64,000 nucleotides of DNA from MPNO01 sp965205995 (GTDB lineage Bacteria > Pseudomonadota > Alphaproteobacteria > MPNO01), in assembly GCA_965205995.1 (NCBI GenBank), contig OZ242200.1:1798001-1862000 (forward strand), written 5' to 3'. The number at the start of each line of letters is the position of its first letter. Within the stretch, counting starts at the first letter, position 1. Below the pieces are notes generated by a model. The model was not told the origin of the DNA. It worked only from the letters and a program-made list of their open reading frames with translations, and searched no databases. A program made the translations under genes and the position numbers. Shown in pieces: positions 36,937-46,290 of the stretch.

Positions 36937-37809
36937 ATGCTGATCGGCCTGCAGATCGTGAGCGGGCTGGTGTCCGCCGCGATCCTGTTCCTTCTCGCCT
37001 CGGGGCTGTCGCTGATCTTCGGCGTCTGCCGCGTGCTAAATCTTGCGCACGGGACGTTCTTCATGCTCGCGGCGTATCTCGCGTACGCGACCACCAACCT
37101 GCTCCACGGGTCGGGGGTGAGCTTCTGGTTCGCGCTCGCCTTCGCTCCGCTCGCGCTTGCGGGCATCGGCGCGGCTCTCGAGGTGCTGATTTTCCGCAAG
37201 CTCTACGGCAAGGATATCCTCATCCAGCTCCTGCCGACGATCGCCATCATATTCATCCTGGCGGACGTGATCCGATTCATATGGGGGCTCGAAAGCAAGA
37301 CCGTGCCGTTCCCGAGCGGCCTGCCGCCGGCGATCGAGATGTTCGACGTGGTCTTCCCGAGCTACTACGCAGTGATCGTCGGCGCGGGCGTGACGATCGC
37401 GGTGGCGCTGTGGGCGGTGGTCTACCGGACGCGCTGGGGCACGCTGGTGCGGGCGATCGCCCAGGACCGCGACATGAGCGCGGCGCTTGGCGTAAACGAG
37501 ACGGCGATCTACACCGGCGTCTTCGCGATCGCGGCGTGGCTGGCGGGTACCGCCGGTGTGCTCTCCTCGCCGCTATCCGGCGCCGCGCTTGGCAGCGACC
37601 TCGAAGCGGTGATCAACGCGTTCGTCGTCGTTGTCGTCGGCGGGCTGACCAGCATCCCCGGGGCGCTTCTGGCAGCGATCCTGATCGGCATGGTGCAGTC
37701 GTTCGGCATCCTCGTGATCCCGCAATTCGCCATGGCGTTCGTCTTCGGGCTCATGGCGCTGGTGCTGATCCTGCGGCCGCACGGACTGCTGGGACGGAAG
37801 GAAATCTGA
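36937..37809 (+). CDS. Liv-type ABC permease, LivH-like
   Basis: 290 aa, about eight hydrophobic helices. Family segments: LFLLASGLSLIFGVCRVLNLAHGTFFMLAAY, RAIAQDRDMSAALGVNETAIYT and VVVGGLTSIPGALLAAILIGMVQS. It starts 23 nt after the binding-protein gene, and its stop overlaps the next start (TGATG). No strong ribosome-binding site was seen, consistent with coupling. Confidence 0.9.
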   Translation: MLIGLQIVSGLVSAAILFLLASGLSLIFGVCRVLNLAHGTFFMLAAYLAYATTNLLHGSGVSFWFALAFAPLALAGIGAALEVLIFRKLYGKDILIQLLPTIAIIFILADVIRFIWGLESKTVPFPSGLPPAIEMFDVVFPSYYAVIVGAGVTIAVALWAVVYRTRWGTLVRAIAQDRDMSAALGVNETAIYTGVFAIAAWLAGTAGVLSSPLSGAALGSDLEAVINAFVVVVVGGLTSIPGALLAAILIGMVQSFGILVIPQFAMAFVFGLMALVLILRPHGLLGRKEI

Positions 37810-38714
37810 TGCTGCGCCGGGCTGCGCTTCCCGGACTAGTCGTCGTTCTGGCGGTATTGCCGTTCGTGGCGCCCCAGGTCGTGATCATCTACATGACGGA
37901 CCTGCTGATCTTCACCTTGTTCGCGCTGAGCCTCAACCTCGTCGTGGGCTACGCCGGCATGCTCTCGATGGGCCATGCGGCGTTCTTCGCGACCGGCGGC
38001 TACACTGCGGGGCTGCTGGTCACGCATCTGGGCGTTTCGATGCTGCCGGCGCTTGTCGCCGGTCCGCTCGTCGCGGCGGTGGCCGCGCTCGTGATCGGCT
38101 TTTTCTGCGTGCGGCTCACGCATGCCTATTTCATCATGCTGACACTGGCGTTCGGCCAACTCGTCTATACGGTGTTCTGGAAGTGGCACAGCGCCACGGG
38201 TGGGGATGACGGCCTCACCGGCATCGCGCCGCACCCGCTGCTCGCCTCGCAGACGGCTTACTACATTTTCGTGCTCGCGATCGTGCTCGCCTGCGCCTTG
38301 GCGCTATATCGCATCGGCCGTTCGCCGTTCGGCAGCGCGCTGCTCGCGATCAAGGACAATCCGCGCCGTGCCGCGTTTGTTGGTATCGATGTGCGGCGCA
38401 TCCAGCTTGCAGCGTTTGTCGTGGCAGGCACCTTCGCAGGCGTCGCGGGCGTCCTTCAGGCCTTCTTTCAGCGTGGCATGTTCCCGACCTCGGCGCATTG
38501 GCTGCTCTCGGCCGATGGCTTCGTCGCAGTGTGCATCGGGGGGGCGAACTACTTCTTCGGTCCGGTCGTGGGAGCGGTGCTGCTGAAGCTGTTACAGCTC
38601 CTGGGCCCCAGAGTTACCGAGTACTGGCTCTTCATTCTTGGGGCGTTCATTCTCTTCGTCGCGCTGGTGCGGCCCGCGGGGCTGCTGAGCCTGATCCGCA
38701 GGCAGCCGGCATGA
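37809..38714 (+). CDS. Liv-type ABC permease, LivM-like
   Basis: 301 aa with multiple membrane helices and LivM motifs ALSLNLVVGYAGMLSMGHAAFFATGGY, ALLAIKDNPRRAAFVGIDVRRIQLAAFVVAG and CIGGANYFFGPVVGAV. It partners with the LivH-like permease. Overlaps livH by one base and livG by four, so translation is coupled across the operon. Confidence 0.9.
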   Translation: MLRRAALPGLVVVLAVLPFVAPQVVIIYMTDLLIFTLFALSLNLVVGYAGMLSMGHAAFFATGGYTAGLLVTHLGVSMLPALVAGPLVAAVAALVIGFFCVRLTHAYFIMLTLAFGQLVYTVFWKWHSATGGDDGLTGIAPHPLLASQTAYYIFVLAIVLACALALYRIGRSPFGSALLAIKDNPRRAAFVGIDVRRIQLAAFVVAGTFAGVAGVLQAFFQRGMFPTSAHWLLSADGFVAVCIGGANYFFGPVVGAVLLKLLQLLGPRVTEYWLFILGAFILFVALVRPAGLLSLIRRQPA

Positions 38715-39466
38715 GCGACGCCGTCCTGATGGTCGAGGGCCTCTCGCGCAATTTCGGCGGCGTGCAGGCCGTGAAGGACGTGAACCTTGCTGTCCCCACC
38801 GGCCAGATGCGCGCCGTGATCGGGCCGAACGGTGCCGGCAAGAGCACGTTCTTCAACTTGCTCACCGGCCACATACCGTGCAATTCGGGCCGAATCCTCT
38901 TCCGGGGAAAGAACGTCACGGGCTTGCCGCCGCACAAGCTCTGCCGATTGGGCATCGGACGGACGTTTCAGATCAACAGCATCTTCGCGAGCGCGTCCGT
39001 GTTCGAGAACGTGCAGGTCGCGCTCCTCGCGCATCGCCGCGGGATCTGGAACATGTGGGCGGCGGCGGACAAGCTCCTGATACGCGAGGCGGAGGCGCTC
39101 CTCGCGACCCTCGGACTCGAGGATCACGCGCGAAAGCTGGGTTCGACGCTCTCCTACGGCGACCGTCGGCGCCTCGAAGTTGCGCTCGCGCTGGCATGCG
39201 AGCCGCAGCTTCTGCTCCTGGACGAGCCGACCGCCGGAATGTCGCTTTCCGACAAGCCTGGCATGGTTGAGCTCATCCGCACCATCAGCCGTCAGCGCGG
39301 CGTGACGGTGGTGCTGATCGAGCATGATATGGACGTCGTGTTCTCGGTCGCTGACGAGATCACGGTGCTTCATCAGGGCGCGGTCGTCGCCGAAGGCACG
39401 CCGCAAGCGATCAAGGCGAACGAACGGGTTCAGCGGATCTATCTCGGCGAGGATCTGCATGCTTGA
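38711..39466 (+). CDS. Liv-type ABC ATP-binding protein, LivG-like
   Basis: 251 aa. Walker A GPNGAGKST, Q-loop region IGRTFQINSIF, signature LSYGDRRRLEVALAL, Walker B QLLLLDEPTAGMS and H loop LIEHDMDVVF are all present. It starts at the ATG overlapping livM. First ATPase of the importer. Complete at both ends. Confidence 0.92.
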   Translation: MSDAVLMVEGLSRNFGGVQAVKDVNLAVPTGQMRAVIGPNGAGKSTFFNLLTGHIPCNSGRILFRGKNVTGLPPHKLCRLGIGRTFQINSIFASASVFENVQVALLAHRRGIWNMWAAADKLLIREAEALLATLGLEDHARKLGSTLSYGDRRRLEVALALACEPQLLLLDEPTAGMSLSDKPGMVELIRTISRQRGVTVVLIEHDMDVVFSVADEITVLHQGAVVAEGTPQAIKANERVQRIYLGEDLHA

Positions 39467-40157
39467 GATGCAGGACGCCCACGCGGGCTACGGCGACGGC
39501 GATGCGCTCTTCGGCGTGTCCATCTCGGTGCAGCCGGGCGAAGCGGTAGGCCTCCTCGGCCGCAACGGCGCCGGGAAAAGCACGACCCTCAAGACAATCA
39601 TGGGCCTCGTCCCGCTCGCCCGCGGGTCCGTCACGTTTCTCGACCGCGATCTGGCTGGCATGCGCACATTCGAGCGCAGCCGCCTGGGGCTCGGCTATGT
39701 ACCCGAGGACCGCCGCATTTTCCCCGAACTCACCGTGCGCGAGAACCTCGACACGGCGGTGAAGCCCGCCGGCGACGGCGCCCCCTGGACGCTGGATCGC
39801 GTGTTCGACCTCTTTCCGGCGCTCGGTGGCATGCAGAAGCGCACCGGCGGGCTGCTGTCGGGCGGCGAGCAGCAGATGCTCTCGATCGCGCGCACCCTGA
39901 TGGGCAATCCGCGCCTGCTGTTGCTCGACGAGCCTTCGGAAGGGCTCGCGCCGCTGGTGATCGGGTTGCTCCGCACGCAGATCAAACAGCTGAAGGACGA
40001 GGGCCTGACGATCATGCTCTGCGAGCAGAACCTCCGTTTCGCAATGGCGATATGCGACCGCGTATACGTGATCGATACCGGGCAGATCGGTTTCGCGGGA
40101 ACGTTCGAGGAGCTGGAAAGCAATCCGGAGGTCAAGCGCGCGCATCTGATGGTGTGA
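39459..40157 (+). CDS. Liv-type ABC ATP-binding protein, LivF-like
   Basis: 232 aa. Walker A GRNGAGKST, LGYVPEDRRIFPELTV, signature LSGGEQQMLSIARTL, Walker B RLLLLDEPSEGLAP and the LCEQNLRFA H-loop equivalent, as is usual in LivF. Overlaps livG by 8 nt. Last gene of the importer operon. Confidence 0.92.
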   Translation: MLEMQDAHAGYGDGDALFGVSISVQPGEAVGLLGRNGAGKSTTLKTIMGLVPLARGSVTFLDRDLAGMRTFERSRLGLGYVPEDRRIFPELTVRENLDTAVKPAGDGAPWTLDRVFDLFPALGGMQKRTGGLLSGGEQQMLSIARTLMGNPRLLLLDEPSEGLAPLVIGLLRTQIKQLKDEGLTIMLCEQNLRFAMAICDRVYVIDTGQIGFAGTFEELESNPEVKRAHLMV

Positions 40158-40202
40158 TCCGCCGGGCGCGGTCGCGTCCGGATGGCTCCCCGATACTCTT
40201 GG

Positions 40203-40508
40203 CTAGATGAACACCGTCAAATTCTTGGCTAACAGAACGCTCTGCTCGAGGATGATTTTTCTCCGGGCGAATTTCAGCGCGCCGTCGACCCGGCGGATCA
40301 CATCGTGGCGACGGCCCACCAGGAAGTCGGTTTCGGTCTCAAGACGACTGCGGTAGACGAGAAATCGGGCCTTGACGGCGAACTCGGCGTTCCCCGCCGC
40401 CGCCGCGATATCCACCCGCTCGGCCAAGCGGATGTTGGTGATCATGTGGGAGACACGGGACAATGGCTGAAGAACCCACGAACTTCCACGATGGCTCCAC
40501 CGATACAA
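40203..40508 (-). pseudogene. C-terminal fragment of an aromatic-ring-hydroxylating dioxygenase beta subunit
   Basis: About 100 aa matching only the C-terminal part of small (beta) subunits: QPLSRVSHMITNIRLAE, EFAVKARFLVYRSRLETETDFLVGRRHDVIRRVDGALKFARRKIILEQSVLLAKNLTVFI. A full subunit is about 160-190 aa, so the N-terminal portion is missing, and no continuation was seen in other frames upstream. The alpha subunit, ferredoxin and reductase are absent. The following 164 nt to 40672 hold nothing recognisable. Confidence 0.65.
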
Positions 40509-40672
40509 CTGGCACAGGCCTCATGCTAGCTTGAATGCCAATACACCCATCAGCAGACTCCGCCTGACCCAGGACAACCTATTGATGCTCCACATCTAGG
40601 CGCGAGTTCGGGGTCTTCGCGCCTTCCGGCGCGGCGTTCGGCAGAAGGTCCGACCCTGAAGCCGGGTGCCGG

Positions 40673-41469
40673 TCAGGCCCGCAGGAAGTCCGTGACGGTC
40701 TCCGCGAAAGCCTCTGGCTTCTCCATCTCGGGCATGTGGCCGCACGCCTCGATCGTCGCAAGCCGCGAGCCCGCAATGGATTCGCGATACAGCGCCGCGC
40801 TGTCGAGCGGGACGATCGCGTCGTGCGCACCCCAGACGATCAGGGTCGGCGTCGCCACCCCCGGCAGCAAATGGCGAAGGGTCAGGCTGTGCATGTAGGG
40901 CTTCCAGGCCGGCAAGTCATCTCGCGGTGCTGCTCGACGAGATCGGCCTGCTCCGGGCTCCACTCCCCGCCGTAGAACCGGGCGAATTCCTCGGACTCTT
41001 CGGGCCGGTGGAATGCGCGCGCGATGCCGGTCTTACCGGATTCCAGGAAGTAGTCGAAAATCTCTCCCTGCCGGGGCTTCAGCCCCATGGCGCCCACCAG
41101 CACCATGCGCTCGATGAACCGCGGCGCGACGGCCGCGAGTTCGGCCGCCACCCAGCCGCCGAGCGAGCAGCCGACGAGGCGGACCGGCTCGGCGATCCCG
41201 AGGTCGCGGGCGAGCCAGGCGATCCACGCGGCGAGGTCATGGACCCCCATGATCCAGTCCGGCCGCTCGGATCTCCCGTAGCCTGGCAAAGACGGGACGA
41301 TGATTTCAAACGACCGGGCGAGCCGGTCGTAGGCCTCGAGCCAGCCCGGCACGCCGAGTTCGCCGTGGATCATCAGCACCGGCGGGCCGCTCCCGCCGCG
41401 GCGCAGCTCGACGTCGATGCCGGCTGCCGTCACGACGTCTTCCGTATGCGAGGTCGTCACTGCGGCCAC
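40673..41469 (-). pseudogene. Alpha/beta hydrolase, frameshifted
   Basis: About 265 aa in two frames. The first part contains VLMIHGELGVPG, PSLPGYGRSERPDW and the nucleophile elbow LVGCSLGGWVAAEL (Ser in GCSLGG). The frame breaks near 40910 with one base apparently missing; the second frame continues with WKPYMHSLTLRHLLPGVATPTLIVWGAHDAIVP (acid residue) and ACGHMPEMEKPEAF (catalytic His). With the break repaired the triad is complete. It starts at a GTG overlapping the LLM gene end by 13 nt. Pairing of LLM oxidoreductase and hydrolase suggests a degradation module. Confidence 0.78.
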
Positions 41470-42695
41470 GGCGTGACCTCCTGGCCGGTGACCAGCGCGG
41501 ACTCATGCTCGCGGAGCGCGGGGATCACCTCCTTGCCGAGGATCTCGATGCCGCGCATCGTCGCATCGTGCGGCTTCTTGCCCTCGCGCGCCCAGAAGAC
41601 GAGGTAGCCGGGGTCGGTCCGGTCGATGATGTGCTTGAATTTCCGGGTGATGGTCTCGGGCCCGCCGGTCAGGATCAGCCCGGCGCTGTTGGCCGCCTCG
41701 TAGGACCCCTCGAAATTGCGCCTCTGGGTAGCCATCGCGCCGGTCTTGGCCTGCTTGGTCATGTAGCCGGGCGGAGCCATCCACTCCGGGTGCGGCCCGC
41801 CCCGGGTGAGACCGGCAGAGCCGGTCCCCTGGGTAAGCGCCGAGGCGGACAACCCCGCCCGCCCGAGGCCGGTCGAGATGCCGTAGTGGTGCCGGCCCAT
41901 CTCGAAGGCCTCCTCGTCGGTGTCGAGCGCGCATGTGTGGATCAGATAGCCCAGATGCTCCGGCCCGGGCGTCCAGCCGTCCTCGCGGGCGACGTCGTGA
42001 TAGATGTCCCGACAGGTCGCGGTCGCGTCGAGCGCGCTGCCGAGCACCAAATAGGTTATCCGTTGCCTGGCCGCCCAGCGGATGGTCTCCGGGCTCAGAA
42101 TGCTCGCCGCCCAGATCGGCGGGTGCGGCTTCTGCAGCGGCAGCTGCCAGGGGTTCACCACGCGCAAATGGTAGTGCTTGCCCTCCCACCGGAACGGTCC
42201 GGGTTCGGTCCAGGCCTTGAGGATGAGCTGGTAGGCCTCCTCGAAGCGCTCGCGGTTGTAGGCCGGGTTGGCGTTGGTCGACAGCTGCTCGACGCCGGTG
42301 CCGCGCACGAAGCCCGAGATGATGCGCCCGCCGGAGATCAGGTCGAGCATCGCGATCTCCTCGGCGACGCGCACCGGGTTGTCGTGTATCGGCAAGGGGT
42401 TCCCGATCAGCGCGATCGTCCCCTTGATGCGCTGGGTGAGCACCGCGGCCGAGACGTTGACGCTCGCCTGCATCGACAGAACCGAGTTGTGGTGCTCGTT
42501 GCAGACCGAGCCGTCGAAGCCCATCTCGGAGGCGTATTCGTGCTCGCGCAGGAACATCTGCCACAGGTCGCGCGCGGTAGGGGCATCGAAGATGCCGTTG
42601 GGAAACATCAGGTTTGTGAAGCCGTACCGCTCGGCCTCCTCGGTCGGGTAGGCGTTGTAGCCCATCTCCGAAAAGAAGAAGAACTTGCGGGTCAC
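41457..42695 (-). CDS. LLM class flavin-dependent monooxygenase
   Basis: 412 aa, larger than the other two LLM proteins and of the bacterial luciferase alkanal/FMN type: KFFFFSEMGYNAYP, MFLREHEYASEMGFDGSVCNEHHNSVLSM, PVRVAEEIAMLDLISGGRIISGFVRGTGVEQ and PPIWAASILSPETIRWAA. The GTG at 42695 is used because GGGAGG precedes it and family similarity begins there. It overlaps the alpha/beta hydrolase. Upstream lies the inverted-repeat element. Confidence 0.85.
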   Translation of the reverse strand: MTRKFFFFSEMGYNAYPTEEAERYGFTNLMFPNGIFDAPTARDLWQMFLREHEYASEMGFDGSVCNEHHNSVLSMQASVNVSAAVLTQRIKGTIALIGNPLPIHDNPVRVAEEIAMLDLISGGRIISGFVRGTGVEQLSTNANPAYNRERFEEAYQLILKAWTEPGPFRWEGKHYHLRVVNPWQLPLQKPHPPIWAASILSPETIRWAARQRITYLVLGSALDATATCRDIYHDVAREDGWTPGPEHLGYLIHTCALDTDEEAFEMGRHHYGISTGLGRAGLSASALTQGTGSAGLTRGGPHPEWMAPPGYMTKQAKTGAMATQRRNFEGSYEAANSAGLILTGGPETITRKFKHIIDRTDPGYLVFWAREGKKPHDATMRGIEILGKEVIPALREHESALVTGQEVTPWPQ

Positions 42696-42812
42696 CCTTC
42701 CCTCCCTTCGCATGGCTGGACCACGCACGGCCCTTGCCGATCGCACGCGTCGGCGCGGCCCCGGGCGCCTCTCGATCGGCCGCCGCGTGAGCTACTCGAA
42801 CGCTCATACCTT

Positions 42813-43081
42813 AGCCCGCATTTCTCACCAGGGTCACGGCCTGCGTCGCGCCCAGGCGTTCGATCCGCCAGGAGCGGGCCGAAAAGCGTAGCGGGGACTA
42901 CGGTCGAGGCCCGCGACGAAGCGGGCGGGCGCCTGGGCGCGACCCGAAGGGCGGCGCTGTCCGGCCGACAGGGTGCGTCGAGGCGCTTGCCCGATGTCCC
43001 CGCATCGCGCCGCGCGCCTCTCCTGCCCTGTCGGCCGGACAGCGCCGCGCAGGCCATGACACTGGCGGGAAATGCGGGCTA
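42813..43081. mobile_element. MITE-like inverted-repeat element
   Basis: 269 bp bounded by imperfect terminal inverted repeats: left end TAGCCCGCATTTCTCACCAG, right end complementing TAGCCCGCATTTCCCGCCAG, with similarity over about 33 bp. It encodes no protein. Inside are a perfect 23-bp inverted repeat and a 14-bp one (GTCGCGCCCAGGCG at 42846 against its complement near 42931). No target duplication is obvious. The right end contains the stop codon of the methyltransferase gene. It fills the 383-nt gap between two same-strand genes. Confidence 0.55.
42952..43048. repeat. Perfect 23-bp inverted repeat inside the element
   Basis: Arms at 42952-42974 and 43026-43048 are exact complements (core GCTGTCCGGCCGACAGGG), separated by 51 nt that contain a further weak GAGGCGC/GCGCCTC pairing. 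Transcribed, this would form a long stable stem. It could be a folded RNA or terminator-like structure, or part of the transposable element. Confidence 0.6.
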
Positions 43082-44203
43082 GGCCGTCCAAACCGCGTCG
43101 GCGACCTCGATGATGCGCGAGAGCTTGCGTTCGACCTGGTCGAGGGTGAGCCGGCCCAAGCCGGCATTGCTGGAAAAGCCGCATTGCGGGCTGAGGCAGA
43201 GTCGATCGAGGTCGATCGCCCGGCTTGCCTCGTCGATCCGCGCCTTGAGGGCGTCGGCGTCCTCGACGTCGGTGACCTTGGTCGTCAGCAACCCGAGCAC
43301 AGCCTTCTTGGGCGCCGGCAGGTAGCGCAGCGGCGAGAAGTCGCCGGCGCGCGGCGTGTCGTATTCGAGGAAGAAGCCGTCCACGTCGAGCCGGTCGAAC
43401 ATGCGCTCGGCGATCGCCTCATAGCCGCCATCGGCCATACCGTGACCCATATTGCCGCGGCACATGTGGACGCAGACCGCCATCTCCTCGGGCCGGCCGG
43501 CGATTGCGGTGTTGATGACGTCGATATAGGCCTCGACGATGTGCTCCGGATCCTCGCCGCGGGCGCTGACGATCTCCCGGTTGCGCGGGTCGCACAGAAG
43601 CGCGAGCGGCACCTCGTCCATCTGCAGGTAGGTGCAGCCGCGTGCGGCGAGGTCCTGCACCTCCTCACGATAGGCCGCCGCGACGTCGACGAAGAACGCG
43701 TCGATGTCGGGATAGGCGGCCCCGTCGATCCCCGCCATGCCGCGGAAGAAGTGGGTCACCGACGGTGTCGGCAGGTTCGCCTTGACCGGTCCGGCAGTCA
43801 GCGGGACCAGCAGAGAATAGTGCTCGGCGGCCATCGGCGTCCGCCGCCGGATCTTTCCGGTGACGGCCGGCACCGGCCCGGCCTTCCGGGTCGAGCCGTC
43901 GAACAGGGTGAAGGTGAAATCGGCTTCGTAGCGCTGTTCGGAGAACCCGTCGAAATTCTCGAACGGCGCGTCGCGCCACGAGAACCGCCGGAACTCGCCA
44001 TCGGTGACGGCGCCGATGCCGACCCGCTCCTGCATCGCGACGACCTCGCGGATGCAGGCGTCCTCGACCTCGCGGAGCGCGGCGAGGGGCGTGTCCCCGG
44101 CCGCAAAGGCCTCCCGCGCCGCCATCAGCCGATCCGGCCTTGGAAAGCTGCCGACGTGCTCGGCGCGAAACGGCGGCCGGGTCGGCTGGTCGGATACGCT
44201 CAT
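43079..44203 (-). CDS. MetE C-terminal-like (cobalamin-independent methionine synthase II family) methyltransferase
   Basis: 374 aa corresponding to the catalytic C-terminal barrel of MetE alone: AEHVGSFPRPDRL, IGAVTDGEFRRFSW, YLQMDEVPLALL, then the zinc site HxC in CVHMCRGN, Glu in FFLEYDT and Cys in LSPQCGFSS. These are the expected ligands. Such stand-alone proteins often move methyl groups to or from other thiols or act in catabolism. Its stop codon lies in the inverted-repeat element; the TRAP permease gene is upstream on the same strand. Confidence 0.85.
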   Translation of the reverse strand: MSVSDQPTRPPFRAEHVGSFPRPDRLMAAREAFAAGDTPLAALREVEDACIREVVAMQERVGIGAVTDGEFRRFSWRDAPFENFDGFSEQRYEADFTFTLFDGSTRKAGPVPAVTGKIRRRTPMAAEHYSLLVPLTAGPVKANLPTPSVTHFFRGMAGIDGAAYPDIDAFFVDVAAAYREEVQDLAARGCTYLQMDEVPLALLCDPRNREIVSARGEDPEHIVEAYIDVINTAIAGRPEEMAVCVHMCRGNMGHGMADGGYEAIAERMFDRLDVDGFFLEYDTPRAGDFSPLRYLPAPKKAVLGLLTTKVTDVEDADALKARIDEASRAIDLDRLCLSPQCGFSSNAGLGRLTLDQVERKLSRIIEVADAVWTA

Positions 44204-44310
44204 GTCCTTCTCCCGATTGTCGCTCCAGTCGTCTCAATCGTGCCGATCTCGACCGTCCTTCTTCGCGGTTTGCAAGCCTCTGCGACGATCCGGGCCAAGC
44301 GCGCGCAATA

Positions 44311-46212
44311 TCAACCGCGGCGACCCGACATGACGGCCTGCGGCAAAATCGCGACCGAGCACAGCACGAGACCGCCCAAGGGATAGTAAAGCCCCGGTCC
44401 TATCAGAAGCAGACCGCCCGCGAAGGTCAGGACCCGCTGCACCGGGTTGAGACCGGAGAAGGCGAAGCCCCGGATCGCGGCGGACAGAGCGGTCGCGCCG
44501 ACGACGGCGGTGACGATCGCCAGCAGGATGCTCTCGACGCTGCCTCGCATCAGGAGCCCCGGGTTCAGGACAAATGCGAAGGGGACCAGGAAGGCCGCGA
44601 TTCCCAGCCGCACGGCCTCCCACCCGGTCAGCCAGACGCGGCTTCCGGCAATCCCCGAGGTGACGAACACCGCGATACAGGTGGGCGGCGTGAAGAACGA
44701 GGCGAGCCCCCAATAGATGACGTAGAGATGGGCGGCGATATCGGGCACGCCGAGGCGTACCAGAGCCGGCGCCATCAGCGTCGCGAGCGTGATGTAAGCG
44801 GGCGTCGCGTCGAGCCCCATGCCGACGATCAGGCTGACGATGCCGACGAACAGAAGGGTCAGAATCAGATCGCCGCCGGCGAGATCGACGATGAAGCGCG
44901 AGAACTTGATGCCGACGCCCGAAAGCTCCAGGGCTCCGATCATGATGCCGACCGCGGCCGTAATCGCGGCGATGGTGATCCACCGGGTCACGCTATCCTC
45001 GAACGACTTCATGATTCGTGCGGGGGTGAGCCATTGGCCGCGATTTTTCGCGAAAAAGCTTACGGCGATCACGAAGGCGCAGCTGTAGATCGCGGCCATT
45101 CCCGGCGGCAGCGACTTGACGACCAGGAAGTAAACCAGCGCCCCGATCGGGATCATGTAGTACCAGCCGCGCCTGAGCGTCTGCCAGAGCGGCGGGAGAT
45201 CGGCACGGGTGAGCGCCGCGATGCCCTGCGCCCGCGCCTGGAGATGCACCGAAACGAAGACGATGAGGAAGTAGAGCGCGGCGGGCACCGCCGCGGCAAT
45301 CACGATTTCCGTGTAGGTGGTCTCGATCCATTCCGCCATGATGAAAGCGATCGCCCCCATCACCGGCGGCAGGATTATCCCGCCGGTGGATGCGACAGCC
45401 TCGACGGCCGCGGCGAAGGCGGGCGTATAGCCGATATTCTTCATCAGCGGGATCGTGAAGACGCCCGTCGTCGCCGAATTCCCGGACGGCGAGCCCGAGA
45501 TCGAGCCGAACATCGCGCTCGCGACCACGGCGGCCTTGGCGGGCCCGCCGCGCGACCAACCGGTCAGAGCGAGGGCGATGTCCATGAACCAGCGGCTCGC
45601 GCCGGCGCCTTCCATCAGGGCGCCGAATATCAGGAATACGATCACGATATTCGCCGCGATGCCGAGCGGCAGGCCGAAGATGCCGGCCTCGCTGACATAG
45701 GCGGAATAGAGCATGCGGTCGAGCGGGTAGCCGCGACCGTAGAGCAGCCCCGGCAGGTATTGCTGGAAGATCGTCACCAGCACGAAGAACACGATGATCG
45801 CCGGCAGCGCCCATCCGGTCGTCCGCCGCACCGATTCGAGGACCGGAACGGCGAGCATCGCCCCCAGAACGATCCCCTTGGTGTCGAGAAAGCCGTATTC
45901 GCCATAGTCGAGGATCGCTTCGTGATCGACGATGACGAACCCGGCCCCGATCAGGCCGGAGGCGAGCAGAAGCCAGTCGTACCAGGGAACGCGCCGGAAT
46001 CGGGACTCGGCTTGCGTGTCCTCGCCATGCTTTCGGCCGCCGGCCGGCAGCAGCATGAAGATCAGGATCATCGCGCAAGAGATGCTGACTGCCTTGTGAA
46101 CCTGGGTCGGCAGGAATATGCCGAGCCAAGTCGGGCCCTGGGCCACGACGACCAGGTGGTAGATCGCGATCGCCGTGGCAAGCCAGGTCAGGACGCCGAT
46201 GCGGCGTTTCAT
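44311..46212 (-). CDS. TRAP transporter fused permease (TAXI type, DctQM)
   Basis: 633 aa with many membrane segments: an N-terminal four-helix DctQ-like part followed by the DctM-like large domain (GSISGSPSGNSATTGVFTIPLMKNIGYTPAFAAAVEA, STGGIILPPVMGAIAFIMAEW, GMGLDATPAYITLATLMAPAL). Fusion of both membrane subunits is normal in TAXI-type TRAP systems. It uses a Na+ or H+ gradient rather than ATP. The binding protein gene lies 78 nt upstream. Confidence 0.9.
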   Translation of the reverse strand: MKRRIGVLTWLATAIAIYHLVVVAQGPTWLGIFLPTQVHKAVSISCAMILIFMLLPAGGRKHGEDTQAESRFRRVPWYDWLLLASGLIGAGFVIVDHEAILDYGEYGFLDTKGIVLGAMLAVPVLESVRRTTGWALPAIIVFFVLVTIFQQYLPGLLYGRGYPLDRMLYSAYVSEAGIFGLPLGIAANIVIVFLIFGALMEGAGASRWFMDIALALTGWSRGGPAKAAVVASAMFGSISGSPSGNSATTGVFTIPLMKNIGYTPAFAAAVEAVASTGGIILPPVMGAIAFIMAEWIETTYTEIVIAAAVPAALYFLIVFVSVHLQARAQGIAALTRADLPPLWQTLRRGWYYMIPIGALVYFLVVKSLPPGMAAIYSCAFVIAVSFFAKNRGQWLTPARIMKSFEDSVTRWITIAAITAAVGIMIGALELSGVGIKFSRFIVDLAGGDLILTLLFVGIVSLIVGMGLDATPAYITLATLMAPALVRLGVPDIAAHLYVIYWGLASFFTPPTCIAVFVTSGIAGSRVWLTGWEAVRLGIAAFLVPFAFVLNPGLLMRGSVESILLAIVTAVVGATALSAAIRGFAFSGLNPVQRVLTFAGGLLLIGPGLYYPLGGLVLCSVAILPQAVMSGRRG

Positions 46213-46290
46213 GGCCGGTATGCGCCGTGCCGGGAATTACGGCGCCGGTTCCGACCGTCGGGCCGGGCCCGCGCCATCGACGGCCATGCC

